A stretch of DNA of 64,000 nt from Ruminococcus flavefaciens (GCA_002309635.1 DBXO01000010.1:16862-80861), one strand, 5' to 3'. Positions 41,723-50,597 are shown, counted from the first letter of the stretch. Translations and numbers: made by a program. Notes: a model not told the origin generated them from the letters alone.

Positions 41723-41754
41723 TAAAAAGCCGCATCACTTATCGTGACGCGGCT
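41723..41754 (-). terminator. Terminator overlapping the small membrane ORF
   Basis: Minus strand: 11-bp stem AGCCGCGTCAC / GTGATGCGGCT (one G-U pair), 5-base loop, then TTTTT. The stop codon of the small ORF lies inside the 3' arm of the stem. Confidence 0.85.
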
Positions 41755-41869
41755 GCTGTCGCCATAGGAATAGCGTATGTAAAAAATCAACTGACTTTTT
41801 ATTCAGTATACTGGCGGTTGTTAAGGCAATGAAAATAAACACTGTTGCTACAGGTAAGATGATTTCCAT
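41735..41869 (-). CDS. Candidate 44-residue membrane peptide (holin/type I toxin-like)
   Basis: Minus-strand ATG at 41869, with cgggag eight bases before it. It encodes MEIILPVATVFIFIALTTAS then ILNKKSVDF and a charged tail, stopping at 41735. One membrane helix at the N-terminus, two Lys, then a basic end is the pattern of small holin-like toxins of Firmicutes. The unit is compact, and the stop is within the terminator stem. A promoter-like TTGAAA with TAATAA 19 bases on lies about 60 bases upstream (minus strand, around 41902-41932). It is too short to be called with certainty. No antitoxin RNA is proven. Confidence 0.5.
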   Translation of the reverse strand: MEIILPVATVFIFIALTTASILNKKSVDFLHTLFLWRQQPRHDK

Positions 41870-42019
41870 ATTTTACAACTCCCGATATAACATTTTATTT
41901 ATTATGGCGCTTTGGGGGCGCTTTTTCAAGTTTTCGGCATTTTTGACCATTTATTACGCTGATTTTTGAAATTTATGGAAAATTTATACTTGTTTTTGCA
42001 AAAAATTTGTGCCCTTGTA

Positions 42020-42048
42020 TTGATTATTATAAAAATTTATGGTATCAT
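42020..42048 (+). promoter_or_regulatory. Promoter of polA operon
   Basis: -35 TTGATT (42020-42025), 17-base spacer, -10 TATCAT (42043-42048). The leader is about 70 bases. The ribosome site cggagg precedes the ATG at 42128. Confidence 0.65.
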
Positions 42049-42127
42049 ATAAACTAAGCTAATTTTTACAGATGACATTATATAAGGTTCAGATGTCGGA
42101 CCAATATCCTAACAAACGGAGGTCGCT

Positions 42128-44665
42128 ATGAAGCTTCTCGCAATAGACGGCAACAGTATTCTCAACAGGGCTTTTTACGGAATCAAGCTGCTTACAAACA
42201 AAAAGGGTCAGTTTACCAACGCAATATTCGGTTTTATGAATATTTACCTGCGCAACGTGGGCGATGTGAAGCCTGACGCAGTGGCGGTGGCATTTGACCT
42301 GAAGTCGCCTACATTCCGTCATAAGGCCGTATCCTACTACAAGGCGAACCGAAAGGGCATGCCGCCCGAGCTTGCAGAGCAGCTCCCGAGAGTGAAGGAG
42401 CTCCTCACGCTTATGGGCGTCAGGGTCGTTGAATGCGAGGGCTACGAGGCGGACGACGTTCTCGGCACTCTCTCGAAGCTTTGTTCAGACAGCGGAAACG
42501 AATGTTACGTACTCACGGGAGACAGGGACAGCCTGCAGCTCATCGACGATAAGGTCACCGTTATACTTGCTACCAACAAGGAGAATATATACTATACTCC
42601 CGAAAGGTTCAACGAGGATTACGGCTTCGAGCCCATAAAGCTCATAGACCTGAAAGCACTCATGGGAGACAGCTCGGACAATATCCCGGGAGTTGCGGGC
42701 ATCGGCGAAAAAACAGCCTCTTCCCTCATAAAGGAGTACGGATGTATCGAGACGCTGTATGAGAGGTATGAGGACTCATCGCTGACAAAGGGCGTAAAGG
42801 CTAAGCTTGCAGCAGGCGCAGCTTCGGCAAAGGAGAGCAAGTGGCTGGCTACTATAGTCAGGGACGCTCCCATAGACAGGGAGCTTGACAGCTATAAGCC
42901 CGGTACTCCCGATAACGGGGCTATCGGACGTATGCTCACCGAGCTGGAGATGTTCAAGCTTCTCGACAAGCTGGGCATAAGTGCCGCAGAGAGCGCAAAT
43001 TCGGCTCCCGAGGTCAAGGCTGAGGAGGCTGAGGTCATAAACGCTCGGGTGAGCGGTCTCACTGAGGATATTATCGGCAGTATCATGGACTGCGAGTATC
43101 TTTTCCGTGACGGTAAGCTGTCTGTACGAAGCGGCGACAACGTCTATACCTCCGGTGACGAAAGTCTCATAGCGGCTTTTTTCGCTTCGGAGTGCAGCAA
43201 ATCAACAGATGACGCAAAGGCGCATTATCGCTGGGCTATGGCTCGTGGGGGCGGGCTGAAGAATCTCAGGAGCGATGCGGCTATATGCGGTTATCTGCTG
43301 AACAATTCCGCTTCGGATTACGCTGTGGATAAGCTCTGCGCAGAGTACGGAGTACACTACTACAGCGAAAACGGCGAGCTTGCCGAACTTTTGTCACTGC
43401 GCGGACTTATTGCAAAGCTGCGCGGCGAGATAGAAGCGGAGGGCATGACAGAGCTGCTGGAAAAGGTGGAGCTGCCTCTCACGGAGGTGCTTGCTTCAAT
43501 GGAGGACACGGGCGTCCTTATCGACAAAAAGGGCGTTGAGGACTTCGGGGTATACCTGTCGGAGATGATCGAGGAAACTCAGCAGATGATCTACGACGAG
43601 GCAGGACATGAATTCAACATCTCCTCTCCGAAGCAGCTTGGAACGGTGCTTTTCGAGGAAATGGGGCTTCCGGCCAGGAAAAAGACCAAAAGCGGCTATT
43701 CCACCAATGCGGAGGTGCTGGAGGAGCTGAGGAATTACGCGCCCATAGTTGACAACGTGCTCAGGTACAGGCAGTATACAAAGCTCAATTCCACCTATGT
43801 TGCGGGACTTCTTGACAAGATAGCTCCCGACGGCAGGATACACACATGGTTCAGGCAGACTGAAACAAGAACGGGGCGTATCAGCTCGACAGAGCCGAAT
43901 ATGCAGAATATACCCGTCCGTACAGAGCTTGGCGCTCAGATGAGGAAGTTCTTCACCGCAGGTGAGGGGAAAATACTTATCGACGCCGACTACAGTCAGA
44001 TAGAACTGAGAGTTATGGCTCATTTATGCGGCGACGAGAATATGACGGAGGCTTTCAATTCGGGAGAGGATATACACACCTCAACGGCGGCACAGGTGTT
44101 CGATATGCCGCTGTTTATGGTCACTCCTGAGATGAGAAGCGCCGCCAAAGCCGTGAACTTCGGTATCATCTACGGTATCGGAGCATTCTCGCTTGCTAAG
44201 GATATCGGCACCTCGCTGGCGAAGGCAAAGAAATATATCGCCGATTACCTTGCAAAATACCCGAAGGTCAACAGCTTTATGGAGACCACAGTGGACAATG
44301 CGGTAAGGGACGGCTTCGTGACTACAATGTTCGGCAGAAAACGCCGTATCCCCGAGCTTTCATCGTCCAATAAAGTATTACAGGCAGCAGGCAGGAGGAT
44401 CGCTATGAATACTCCTGTTCAGGGAACTGCCGCAGACCTCATAAAAATAGCAATGATAAACGTACACAACCGCCTCAAAGCCGAAAAACTCGACGCTAAA
44501 CTCATTTTGCAGGTTCACGATGAGCTTATCATCGAATCAGAGATCACCTGTGCTGACAGGTGTGCGGAGCTTCTCAGAGAGGAAATGCAGGGCGTTTACG
44601 ATATGAGAGTCCCGCTTGCAGTCGATGTTCATCAGGGCAAGAGCTGGTATGATGCAAAGGGCTGA
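42128..44665 (+). CDS. polA: DNA polymerase I
   Basis: Repair and Okazaki-fragment polymerase, 845 residues. The N-terminal 5' nuclease has AIDGNSILNRAFYG, EADDVLGTLS and MGDSSDNIPGVAGIGEKTA. The middle 3'-5' exonuclease-like region lacks the Asp-x-Glu metal motif, so proofreading is probably lost, as in Taq and Bacillus enzymes. The polymerase domain has motif A DADYSQIELRVMAHL, the O helix RSAAKAVNFGIIYGIG, and motif C LQVHDELIIE. First gene of a run with rimI, tsaD, a DUF4236 gene and ymdB. Confidence 0.97.
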   Translation: MKLLAIDGNSILNRAFYGIKLLTNKKGQFTNAIFGFMNIYLRNVGDVKPDAVAVAFDLKSPTFRHKAVSYYKANRKGMPPELAEQLPRVKELLTLMGVRVVECEGYEADDVLGTLSKLCSDSGNECYVLTGDRDSLQLIDDKVTVILATNKENIYYTPERFNEDYGFEPIKLIDLKALMGDSSDNIPGVAGIGEKTASSLIKEYGCIETLYERYEDSSLTKGVKAKLAAGAASAKESKWLATIVRDAPIDRELDSYKPGTPDNGAIGRMLTELEMFKLLDKLGISAAESANSAPEVKAEEAEVINARVSGLTEDIIGSIMDCEYLFRDGKLSVRSGDNVYTSGDESLIAAFFASECSKSTDDAKAHYRWAMARGGGLKNLRSDAAICGYLLNNSASDYAVDKLCAEYGVHYYSENGELAELLSLRGLIAKLRGEIEAEGMTELLEKVELPLTEVLASMEDTGVLIDKKGVEDFGVYLSEMIEETQQMIYDEAGHEFNISSPKQLGTVLFEEMGLPARKKTKSGYSTNAEVLEELRNYAPIVDNVLRYRQYTKLNSTYVAGLLDKIAPDGRIHTWFRQTETRTGRISSTEPNMQNIPVRTELGAQMRKFFTAGEGKILIDADYSQIELRVMAHLCGDENMTEAFNSGEDIHTSTAAQVFDMPLFMVTPEMRSAAKAVNFGIIYGIGAFSLAKDIGTSLAKAKKYIADYLAKYPKVNSFMETTVDNAVRDGFVTTMFGRKRRIPELSSSNKVLQAAGRRIAMNTPVQGTAADLIKIAMINVHNRLKAEKLDAKLILQVHDELIIESEITCADRCAELLREEMQGVYDMRVPLAVDVHQGKSWYDAKG

Positions 44666-44670
44666 TAATT

Positions 44671-45129
44671 ATGTATAAATTTAATTTGAAGAGGATCACA
44701 GAAGACTTTCCGTTATGTATATTTGAAGAGCTTTCAGAGCTCGACCACGAATGCTTCGACAGCGAGAACTGGTCGGCTCAGGATTTCATATCCGAAGCTG
44801 CTATGCCTACGGGCATAGTTATAGCAGTATACTGTATGTCACAGCCTGTGGGCGTGCTTGCAGGCTTTAATTCGTCCGATACGGGCGAGATACTCACCCT
44901 TGCCACTGCGAAGGCTTATCGCAGGCAGGGTATCGCAAGAATGCTGCTCAACGACTTTTTCTCACAGCTCCCCAGGGAGGTGGAGACTATAGCTCTTGAG
45001 GTGAGGCATTCAAATGAAGCCGCTATCGAGCTATATAAGGGCTTCGGCTTTGAACTGGCAGGCTCGCGCAAGAGGTTTTACAGCGCACCTGTGGAGGACG
45101 CGGACATAATGGTGCGCAAACTCGGCTAA
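44671..45129 (+). CDS. rimI: Ribosomal-protein-alanine N-acetyltransferase RimI-like
   Basis: A 152-residue GNAT enzyme. The acetyl-CoA loop is AYRRQGIARMLL, and the C-terminal part has LEVRHSNEAAIELYKGFGFE, both as in RimI. It starts five bases after polA. It lies directly before tsaD; rimI and tsaD are neighbours in most Firmicutes. The true substrate in vivo may be S18 or other proteins. Confidence 0.9.
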   Translation: MYKFNLKRITEDFPLCIFEELSELDHECFDSENWSAQDFISEAAMPTGIVIAVYCMSQPVGVLAGFNSSDTGEILTLATAKAYRRQGIARMLLNDFFSQLPREVETIALEVRHSNEAAIELYKGFGFELAGSRKRFYSAPVEDADIMVRKLG

Positions 45130-45154
45130 TACACTAAAAGAAGGAATCGATTTT

Positions 45155-46165
45155 ATGCTTATACTCGGAATAGAAAGCTCCTGCGACGAGACCGCCGCAA
45201 GCGTTGTAAAGGACTGCCGCACCATTCTTTCGTCGGTAGTTTCCACTCAGATAGAGGAGCACAAGAAGTACGGCGGAGTAGTGCCTGAAATAGCTTCAAG
45301 AAGGCACTGTGAGAACATCCTGGGAGTAGTCCGTCAGGCTCTCGACGAGGCTGATGTCAGTCTCTACGACCTTGACGGCATTGCCGTGACCTATGCTCCC
45401 GGACTTATAGGAGCCCTCCTCGTGGGAGTGAGCTTTGCAAAGGCGCTTGCCATGTCTTCGGGCAAGCCACTTATCCCTGTACACCATATCGCAGGGCATA
45501 TCGCTACGAACTACCTGACCTTCCCGGAGCTTGAGCCGCCTTACCTTTGTCTTGTGGCAAGCGGCGGTCACAGCCATATTATCGAGGTGCTTGGATATAC
45601 CAGGTTCCGCGTGGCGGGAAGAACTCACGATGACGCGGCAGGGGAGTGCTTCGACAAGTGCGCCCGTGCAATGGGTTTTCCTTATCCGGGGGGAGTACAC
45701 ATCGACAACGCTGCACAGTCGGGAGACAGGAACGCATTTAAGCTCCCTCACCCTGCGGTGGCGGGAAGCGAGTTCGATTTCAGCTTTTCGGGACTTAAGA
45801 CCAATGTCATAAATCTGCTCCACAATGCAGAGCAGAAGGGCACAGATATCAACAGGAACGACCTTGCAGCAAGTTTGCAGGCTACTATCGCGGATATCCT
45901 CACGGATAAGACTGTACGCGCAGCCGAGGCTCTCGGATATAAAAAGGTGGCTCTTGCAGGAGGCGTTTCCGCAAACACAGGGGTACGCGCAGCTCTTTCA
46001 GAGGCCTGCAAGGAGCGCGGCTTCGAGTTCTATATGCCTGAAAAGAAGCTGTGCGGCGACAACGGCGCTATGATAGCCTGTCAGGGCAGCTATAATCTGC
46101 TTGCGGGCATAACTGCCGATGAGAGCCTCAATGCCGTGGCTACACTTTCAATGGAAGATATTTGA
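45155..46165 (+). CDS. tsaD: tRNA threonylcarbamoyladenosine transferase TsaD
   Basis: Transfers the threonylcarbamoyl group to A37 of tRNAs reading ANN codons, with TsaB and TsaE (not in this window). The ASKHA fold starts LGIESSCDETAASVV. The metal His pair is H110 and H114 in VHHIAGHIA. Further motifs are LVASGGHSHI, DDAAGECFDKCARAMG, ALAGGVSANTG and CGDNGAMIA. 336 residues, the normal length. Confidence 0.97.
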   Translation: MLILGIESSCDETAASVVKDCRTILSSVVSTQIEEHKKYGGVVPEIASRRHCENILGVVRQALDEADVSLYDLDGIAVTYAPGLIGALLVGVSFAKALAMSSGKPLIPVHHIAGHIATNYLTFPELEPPYLCLVASGGHSHIIEVLGYTRFRVAGRTHDDAAGECFDKCARAMGFPYPGGVHIDNAAQSGDRNAFKLPHPAVAGSEFDFSFSGLKTNVINLLHNAEQKGTDINRNDLAASLQATIADILTDKTVRAAEALGYKKVALAGGVSANTGVRAALSEACKERGFEFYMPEKKLCGDNGAMIACQGSYNLLAGITADESLNAVATLSMEDI

Positions 46166-46183
46166 TTATCAGGAGGAGCTGTT

Positions 46184-46393
46184 ATGGGATTCCATTTCAG
46201 AAAAAGCTTCAAGATAGGCAAGCTTTTCAAATTCAATAAAAACAAGAAGGGCGGCAGCATCTCCGTTGACGGTCCCACTATCGCGGGAAAAAAGGTGAAG
46301 CTGACCGTCAATAACAAGAAAAAGGCTACCGTCAGCTTACAGGGAACGGGTATCTCATATGATACCGACCTCGGCGGAAAAAAGAAAAAGTGA
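46184..46393 (+). CDS. Small DUF4236-like protein
   Basis: A 69-residue very basic protein. It opens MGFHFRKSFKIGKLFKFN and ends TVSLQGTGISYDTDLGG plus a Lys run. This matches the DUF4236 layout (FRKSxK at the start and GTGISY near the end). Ribosome site aggaggag. Function unknown; proteins of this family often occur fused or next to unrelated genes. It sits between tsaD and ymdB, probably in the same transcript. Confidence 0.8.
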   Translation: MGFHFRKSFKIGKLFKFNKNKKGGSISVDGPTIAGKKVKLTVNNKKKATVSLQGTGISYDTDLGGKKKK

Positions 46394-46402
46394 CGGAGCA
46401 GT

Positions 46403-47173
46403 ATGAAGAATTTACTATTTATAGGCGATGTTGTGGGCAGAGCGGGCTGCGATTTCCTTGCTGAGAAGCTGGGAGCCCTGAAAAAAGCCCACGGCGTCGA
46501 TCTTACTATCGTCAACGGCGAAAACTCGGCTCAGGGCAACGGTATCACCAGGGCTTCTGCTGATATGCTGGTGAGAGCGGGCGCTGACGTCATAACTACG
46601 GGAAACCATGCTTTCCGCCATAAAGACGCGCTGGAGATATTCGAGTACGATTATATCGTCCGCCCCGCAAACTACCCCGAAGGTGGCTGCGTTGGCAGCG
46701 GCGTGCGTATAATGGACATGGGAGCTTATTCCGTAGCCGTGATAAACCTCATGGGTACGGTGTATATGGATCCGCTCGACAACCCGTTCAGCAAAATGGA
46801 CCAGCTTCTTGAGAATATCGGTACTCCCAATATATTTGTGGACTTCCACGCGGAGGCGACTTCGGAGAAAAAGGCTATGGGTCATTATCTTACGGGAAAG
46901 GTAAGCGGCGTTTTCGGTACTCATACCCACGTTCAGACTGCCGACGAGTGCATACTCGGCGGGCATACCGCCTATATCACAGACGTGGGAATGGTAGGAC
47001 CGGAGCTGTCCTGTCTGGGTGTCGATCCCGTCTCGGCAGTGGACAGACTGCGTTTCAGAATGCCCGTAAAATTTCAGGTCGCTGAGGGCGATTGTTTCCT
47101 TTGTGGAACTATCGTGAATTTTGATGAAAAATGCGGCAAAACGCACAAAATTGAAAGAATAATTATAAGATAG
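46403..47173 (+). CDS. ymdB: Metallophosphoesterase YmdB (TIGR00282)
   Basis: A 256-residue cyclic-nucleotide phosphodiesterase. In Bacillus it controls biofilm and motility choices through RNA decay. The metal motifs are FIGDVVGRAGCDFL, VNGENSAQGNGITRA, TTGNHAFRHKD, VDFHAEATSEKKAMG and GTHTHVQTADE. It is followed by spoVS, the same neighbour as in Bacillus, though spoVS here has its own promoter. Confidence 0.94.
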   Translation: MKNLLFIGDVVGRAGCDFLAEKLGALKKAHGVDLTIVNGENSAQGNGITRASADMLVRAGADVITTGNHAFRHKDALEIFEYDYIVRPANYPEGGCVGSGVRIMDMGAYSVAVINLMGTVYMDPLDNPFSKMDQLLENIGTPNIFVDFHAEATSEKKAMGHYLTGKVSGVFGTHTHVQTADECILGGHTAYITDVGMVGPELSCLGVDPVSAVDRLRFRMPVKFQVAEGDCFLCGTIVNFDEKCGKTHKIERIIIR

Positions 47174-47196
47174 TCTACAAACTTTGCTAAAAACTA

Positions 47197-47225
47197 TTGC
47201 ATTTTTTGAAGGAATAAGTTATAAT
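47197..47225 (+). promoter_or_regulatory. Promoter of spoVS
   Basis: -35 TTGCAT (47197-47202), 17-base spacer, -10 TATAAT (47220-47225). The leader is about 65 bases, then the strong site aggaggg. Confidence 0.82.
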
Positions 47226-47296
47226 ACTATTGTACAATAGCCTAAAGGCATTTGACAATAAACGTACAAATATTTATATCAGGAGGGTTATTTGTA

Positions 47297-47557
47297 ATGG
47301 AAATTCTGAAAGTATCATCACACTCATCACCGAATTCTGTAGCCGGAGCTATTGCCGGCGTTATAAGAGAGCAGAAGGCTGTTGAGGTTCAGGCAGTCGG
47401 TGCTGGTGCAGCTAATCAGGCAGTAAAGGCGATCGCTATCGCAAGAGGCTATCTTGCCCCTATAGGTATTGACCTTATCTGTATCCCTGCTTTTGCTAAT
47501 ATCCAGATCGACGGTGAGGAGCGAACCGCTATCAAGCTTATCTGCGAGCAGAGATAA
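47297..47557 (+). CDS. spoVS: Stage V sporulation protein S (SpoVS/Alba-like)
   Basis: An 86-residue Alba-like protein, exactly the usual size, starting MEILKVSSHSSPNSVAGAIA. VQAVGAGAANQAVKAIAIAR and CIPAFANIQIDGEERTA follow. In Bacillus it influences septation and sporulation; homologs also occur in non-spore-formers. The start at 47297 is fixed by the strong ribosome site; the frame opens earlier in the leader. It is a single-gene unit between promoter and terminator. Confidence 0.95.
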   Translation: MEILKVSSHSSPNSVAGAIAGVIREQKAVEVQAVGAGAANQAVKAIAIARGYLAPIGIDLICIPAFANIQIDGEERTAIKLICEQR

Positions 47558-47572
47558 TCGGTAAAACACACT

Positions 47573-47598
47573 GGGCGGACTTATTGTCCGCCCTTTTT
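47573..47598 (+). terminator. Terminator of spoVS
   Basis: A perfect 8-bp stem GGGCGGAC / GTCCGCCC with loop ttatt and five T. Confidence 0.93.
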
Positions 47599-47654
47599 AA
47601 TGTCTTTCGTAATCAGACTGTGATGTTTTGCGGCGTCGGTGTTCAGAAACGCTT

Positions 47655-47682
47655 ATTGTACCGCACCGGTGAAGCTTGTCAA
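47655..47682 (-). promoter_or_regulatory. Possible minus-strand promoter facing the spoVS terminator
   Basis: Minus strand: TTGACA (47677-47682), 16-base spacer, TACAAT (47655-47660). A transcript from here would meet the stem at 47573-47593 after about 75 bases, with only agtgtgtttt beyond. No open frame is in it. It could be a small RNA or chance. Confidence 0.3.
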
Positions 47683-47794
47683 GCCCAAACGAGCACAGTA
47701 AACGGCGGCCTTGACAAATCACATGAATGCGGCGGGGAGCAATTATGCAAACGTCCCACTGACTTTGAAAGCCAATTTTTATATATTGAGAGCT

Positions 47795-47848
47795 AAAAAC
47801 TCAGGACTCAGACGCAGTGTGCGTTTTGGTACTGAGCTCTGAGTTTTT
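47795..47848. repeat. Large palindromic element before recG
   Basis: AAAAACTCAG (47795-47804) pairs with CTGAGTTTTT (47839-47848). Inside, CTCAG pairs with CTGAG, and ACGCA/TGCGT forms an inner hairpin. It ends in T on both strands, so it may act as a terminator. The gap 47599-47794 holds no gene I can support. Confidence 0.55.
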
Positions 47849-47872
47849 GGCTCTTGGAAGCAAGGAGTTTTT

Positions 47873-49909
47873 ATGGCAGCTACACTTTTCAGCGAGATTG
47901 AATACCTCAAGGGAGTCGGCAAGGCCCGCGGCGAAAAATACCGCAGGCTTGGCGTCAGCACTCCCTATGAGCTCATATACCACATTCCACGGGACTACCT
48001 CGATTTCCGTACACATGTGCCCGTAAGGCAGGCAGTGCTCAACGAGTACAACGTCCTCAAGCTGACGGTATTCAAAAAAATGCCGCCTCAGCGCATAAAG
48101 GGCGGTCTTGTCATATGCAAGGCTGCTGCGACGGACGGCATGGACGATATTCTGATCGTGGTATATAACAACGTGTACTATTTTCAGGCTCTCAGGGAGG
48201 GGGCTGATTACTATATGTACGGCAAGGTCACGGGAAGCTTCATGCGTAAGGAAATAAGCTCGCCTGTGTACATCAGCGCAGACGAAAGTGTGCTCATACA
48301 GCCGAAATATCACCTGACACAGGGCCTTTCCGTTAATATGATACGCACAAATATGCGTCAGGCGCTGGAGCTCATGCGAAACGAGCCCTTTGAGACGCTT
48401 TCAGACGATATACTGCGCAGATACGACCTCTGTCCCCTTATGTGGGCTCTCGAAAATATACACTTTCCGGAAAGCGAGCTCGCCGCAGAGACTGCAAGGC
48501 GCCGCCTCGCCTTTGATGAGCTTCTTAAGCTTCAGATAGGCATGTCGGTGATGAAGTCGAGAAGCCGCCGCAGTACCGCATTCAAAATGGACAAGTCCGT
48601 GGATATAAACGATTTCACTGAAGGACTGCCATTTGAACTCACAGACGATCAGAAGAAGGCTGTGACCGAGATAACCGCAGACCTGTGCAGAGGAGTTCCC
48701 ATGAACAGGCTCCTGCAGGGCGACGTGGGCAGCGGCAAGACCGCCGTTGCAGCCGCAGCATGCTATTTTGCTGCGAAAAACGGCGTACAGTCGGCGCTTA
48801 TGGCTCCCACGGAAATACTGGCCTCACAGCACTACCGCACCCTCAGCGGATTTCTGGAGCCGTTCGGCGTCAGCGTTTGTCTGCTCACAGGCTCGACCGC
48901 CACTAAGAAAAAGGCGCAGATCCGCGAAAAAATAGCCGCGGGGGAGATAGACGTCATCGTTGGCACCCATGCTATCATACAAAAAGACGTGGAGTACCGT
49001 TCCCTCGGGCTCGTTATAACAGACGAGCAGCATCGCTTCGGCGTAGCTCAGCGTGCTGCCCTTGCAGAAAAAGGTGATTCTCCGCATAAGCTCGTTATGT
49101 CTGCGACCCCAATACCGAGAACGCTTGCACTTATTATCTACGGAGATCTTGATATATCAGCCATTACTCAGCTGCCCGGGGGCAGAAAGCCCGTTAAGAC
49201 CTATGCTGTTACGGGAAAGCTTCGCAGCCGTGCATTCGGCTTCGTGAGAGACAGGCTTGATGAGGGCAGACAGGCTTATGTGGTCTGCCCCATGATAGAG
49301 GAAAGCGAGAGCGAGCTCTTTGCTGTGAAGACCTATGCGGAAAACGCTGCAAACGGCGATCTCAGGGGGTACACCACAGCTCTTCTGCACGGCAGGATGA
49401 AAGCCGCCGAAAAGGACAAGGTCATGCAGAAGTTTCGAGACGGAGAGATACAGGTGCTTATCTGCACTACCGTTGTGGAAGTTGGAGTTGACGTTCCCAA
49501 TGCCGCTGTTATGGTCATCGAAAACGCTGAGCGCTTCGGACTTTCACAGCTCCATCAGCTCCGCGGACGTGTCGGCAGAGGCAGCTTTGAGAGCTCCTGC
49601 ATACTCATTACCGATAATACGGCAGAGGACTGCGTCAGACGCATGAAGATAATGTCGTCTACCACAGACGGCTTCAGGATATCGGAGGAGGATCTGAAAA
49701 TGCGCGGCCCCGGAGACTTCTTCGGCAATGCGCAGCATGGTCTGCCGCCGCTTAAGATAGCGGATATCGCCTGCAATATGGAGCTTATGAACCGGGCGCA
49801 GAACTGCGCAAGGGAGCTCCTTGCGGATGACCCGATGCTTGAGAAGCCTCAGAACCGCTGGCTGAAAATGGACGTATTGCGGCTTTTCAGCAAGGATATC
49901 ATCGGCTAA
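47873..49909 (+). CDS. recG: ATP-dependent DNA helicase RecG
   Basis: Branch-migration helicase for stalled forks and Holliday junctions. 678 residues. The N-terminal wedge domain has LKGVGKARGEKYRRLGVSTP and YELIYHIPRDYLDFR. The motor has Walker A GDVGSGKTAV (residues 283-292), the DEQH box, SATPIPRTLALI and the late QLRGRVGRG. The GDFFG motif near the end is normal. The start follows gcaagga. Its stop overlaps by four bases the stop of the convergent XRE gene. Confidence 0.97.
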   Translation: MAATLFSEIEYLKGVGKARGEKYRRLGVSTPYELIYHIPRDYLDFRTHVPVRQAVLNEYNVLKLTVFKKMPPQRIKGGLVICKAAATDGMDDILIVVYNNVYYFQALREGADYYMYGKVTGSFMRKEISSPVYISADESVLIQPKYHLTQGLSVNMIRTNMRQALELMRNEPFETLSDDILRRYDLCPLMWALENIHFPESELAAETARRRLAFDELLKLQIGMSVMKSRSRRSTAFKMDKSVDINDFTEGLPFELTDDQKKAVTEITADLCRGVPMNRLLQGDVGSGKTAVAAAACYFAAKNGVQSALMAPTEILASQHYRTLSGFLEPFGVSVCLLTGSTATKKKAQIREKIAAGEIDVIVGTHAIIQKDVEYRSLGLVITDEQHRFGVAQRAALAEKGDSPHKLVMSATPIPRTLALIIYGDLDISAITQLPGGRKPVKTYAVTGKLRSRAFGFVRDRLDEGRQAYVVCPMIEESESELFAVKTYAENAANGDLRGYTTALLHGRMKAAEKDKVMQKFRDGEIQVLICTTVVEVGVDVPNAAVMVIENAERFGLSQLHQLRGRVGRGSFESSCILITDNTAEDCVRRMKIMSSTTDGFRISEEDLKMRGPGDFFGNAQHGLPPLKIADIACNMELMNRAQNCARELLADDPMLEKPQNRWLKMDVLRLFSKDIIG

Positions 49910-50124
49910 TCGTTTACTCCGTCGTCGATGAATTCCAGTATATCCCCCGGCTGACAGCCCAGCGCCTTACATATGGCGTTGAGGGTGGAAAAGCGTATGG
50001 CGCTGACCTTGCCTGTTTTGAGCTTTGAAAGATTGACATTGCTTACCCCAACACGTTCACTCAGCTCGTTAAGGCTCATTTTTCTGTCAGCCATTACTCG
50101 GTCAAGTCTTAAGATTATGGACAT
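49906..50124 (-). CDS. Small XRE regulator paired with DUF2975-like genes
   Basis: A 72-residue helix-turn-helix protein: LDRVMADRKMSLNELSERVG then VSNVNLSKLKTGKVSAIR, with CKALGCQPGDILEF at the end. This is the YozG/HTH_26-like type that accompanies DUF2975 membrane proteins in many Firmicutes. It is the last gene of a minus-strand operon after three membrane paralogs. AT-rich repeats in the promoter (51656-51694) are its likely operators. Confidence 0.88.
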   Translation of the reverse strand: MSIILRLDRVMADRKMSLNELSERVGVSNVNLSKLKTGKVSAIRFSTLNAICKALGCQPGDILEFIDDGVND

Positions 50125-50135
50125 ACGGGCTCACC

Positions 50136-50597
50136 TCACAGAGTTTCGTCGGACTCGGTCTGTAAAAGGTTGCCGTAGCGCATTATCTCCGCAAAGAAGA
50201 AGAAAAGCATTGCATTGAACAGCGAACCTGCTCCGATAATGCTCGTTCCCACAAATCCCAGTGCCGTTCCCACTATGACCGACGGAATCACCGCATTTAA
50301 CAGGAACAGAAACGCAATAACTCTTACCGCCCTGATATTTCCCCTTGTGAACGGTCTGCCGCTCTTGAAGATCCTGAAAAAGATAACTGCCGCAACGATA
50401 AGTATAACAGCTGCTATCAGGTCGGAAACATAGTTTTTCAGCAGCATTTTCTTTGAAAAAGCATCGGCAGCAGCTCCGACCTCATTCAATAATCCGTATA
50501 TCCCCGCAGCTCCCGAAAAGAGCGAAGCTATCACGGATATGACCATTATAGCGATACTGCTCTCTTTTATTTTTTCTTCTACTGTTGATTTTATCAT
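50136..50597 (-). CDS. DUF2975-like membrane protein, paralog 3 of 3
   Basis: A 153-residue protein with four membrane helices (IMVISVIASLFSGAAGIYGL, DLIAAVILIVAAVIFFRIF, and two more) and the conserved loop KSGRPFTRGNIRAVR between helices 2 and 3. It ends MRYGNLLQTESDETL; all three paralogs end in SDETL, which suggests a conserved C-terminal signal or recent copying of that end. It lies 11 bases before the XRE gene. Function unknown. Confidence 0.85.
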   Translation of the reverse strand: MIKSTVEEKIKESSIAIMVISVIASLFSGAAGIYGLLNEVGAAADAFSKKMLLKNYVSDLIAAVILIVAAVIFFRIFKSGRPFTRGNIRAVRVIAFLFLLNAVIPSVIVGTALGFVGTSIIGAGSLFNAMLFFFFAEIMRYGNLLQTESDETL

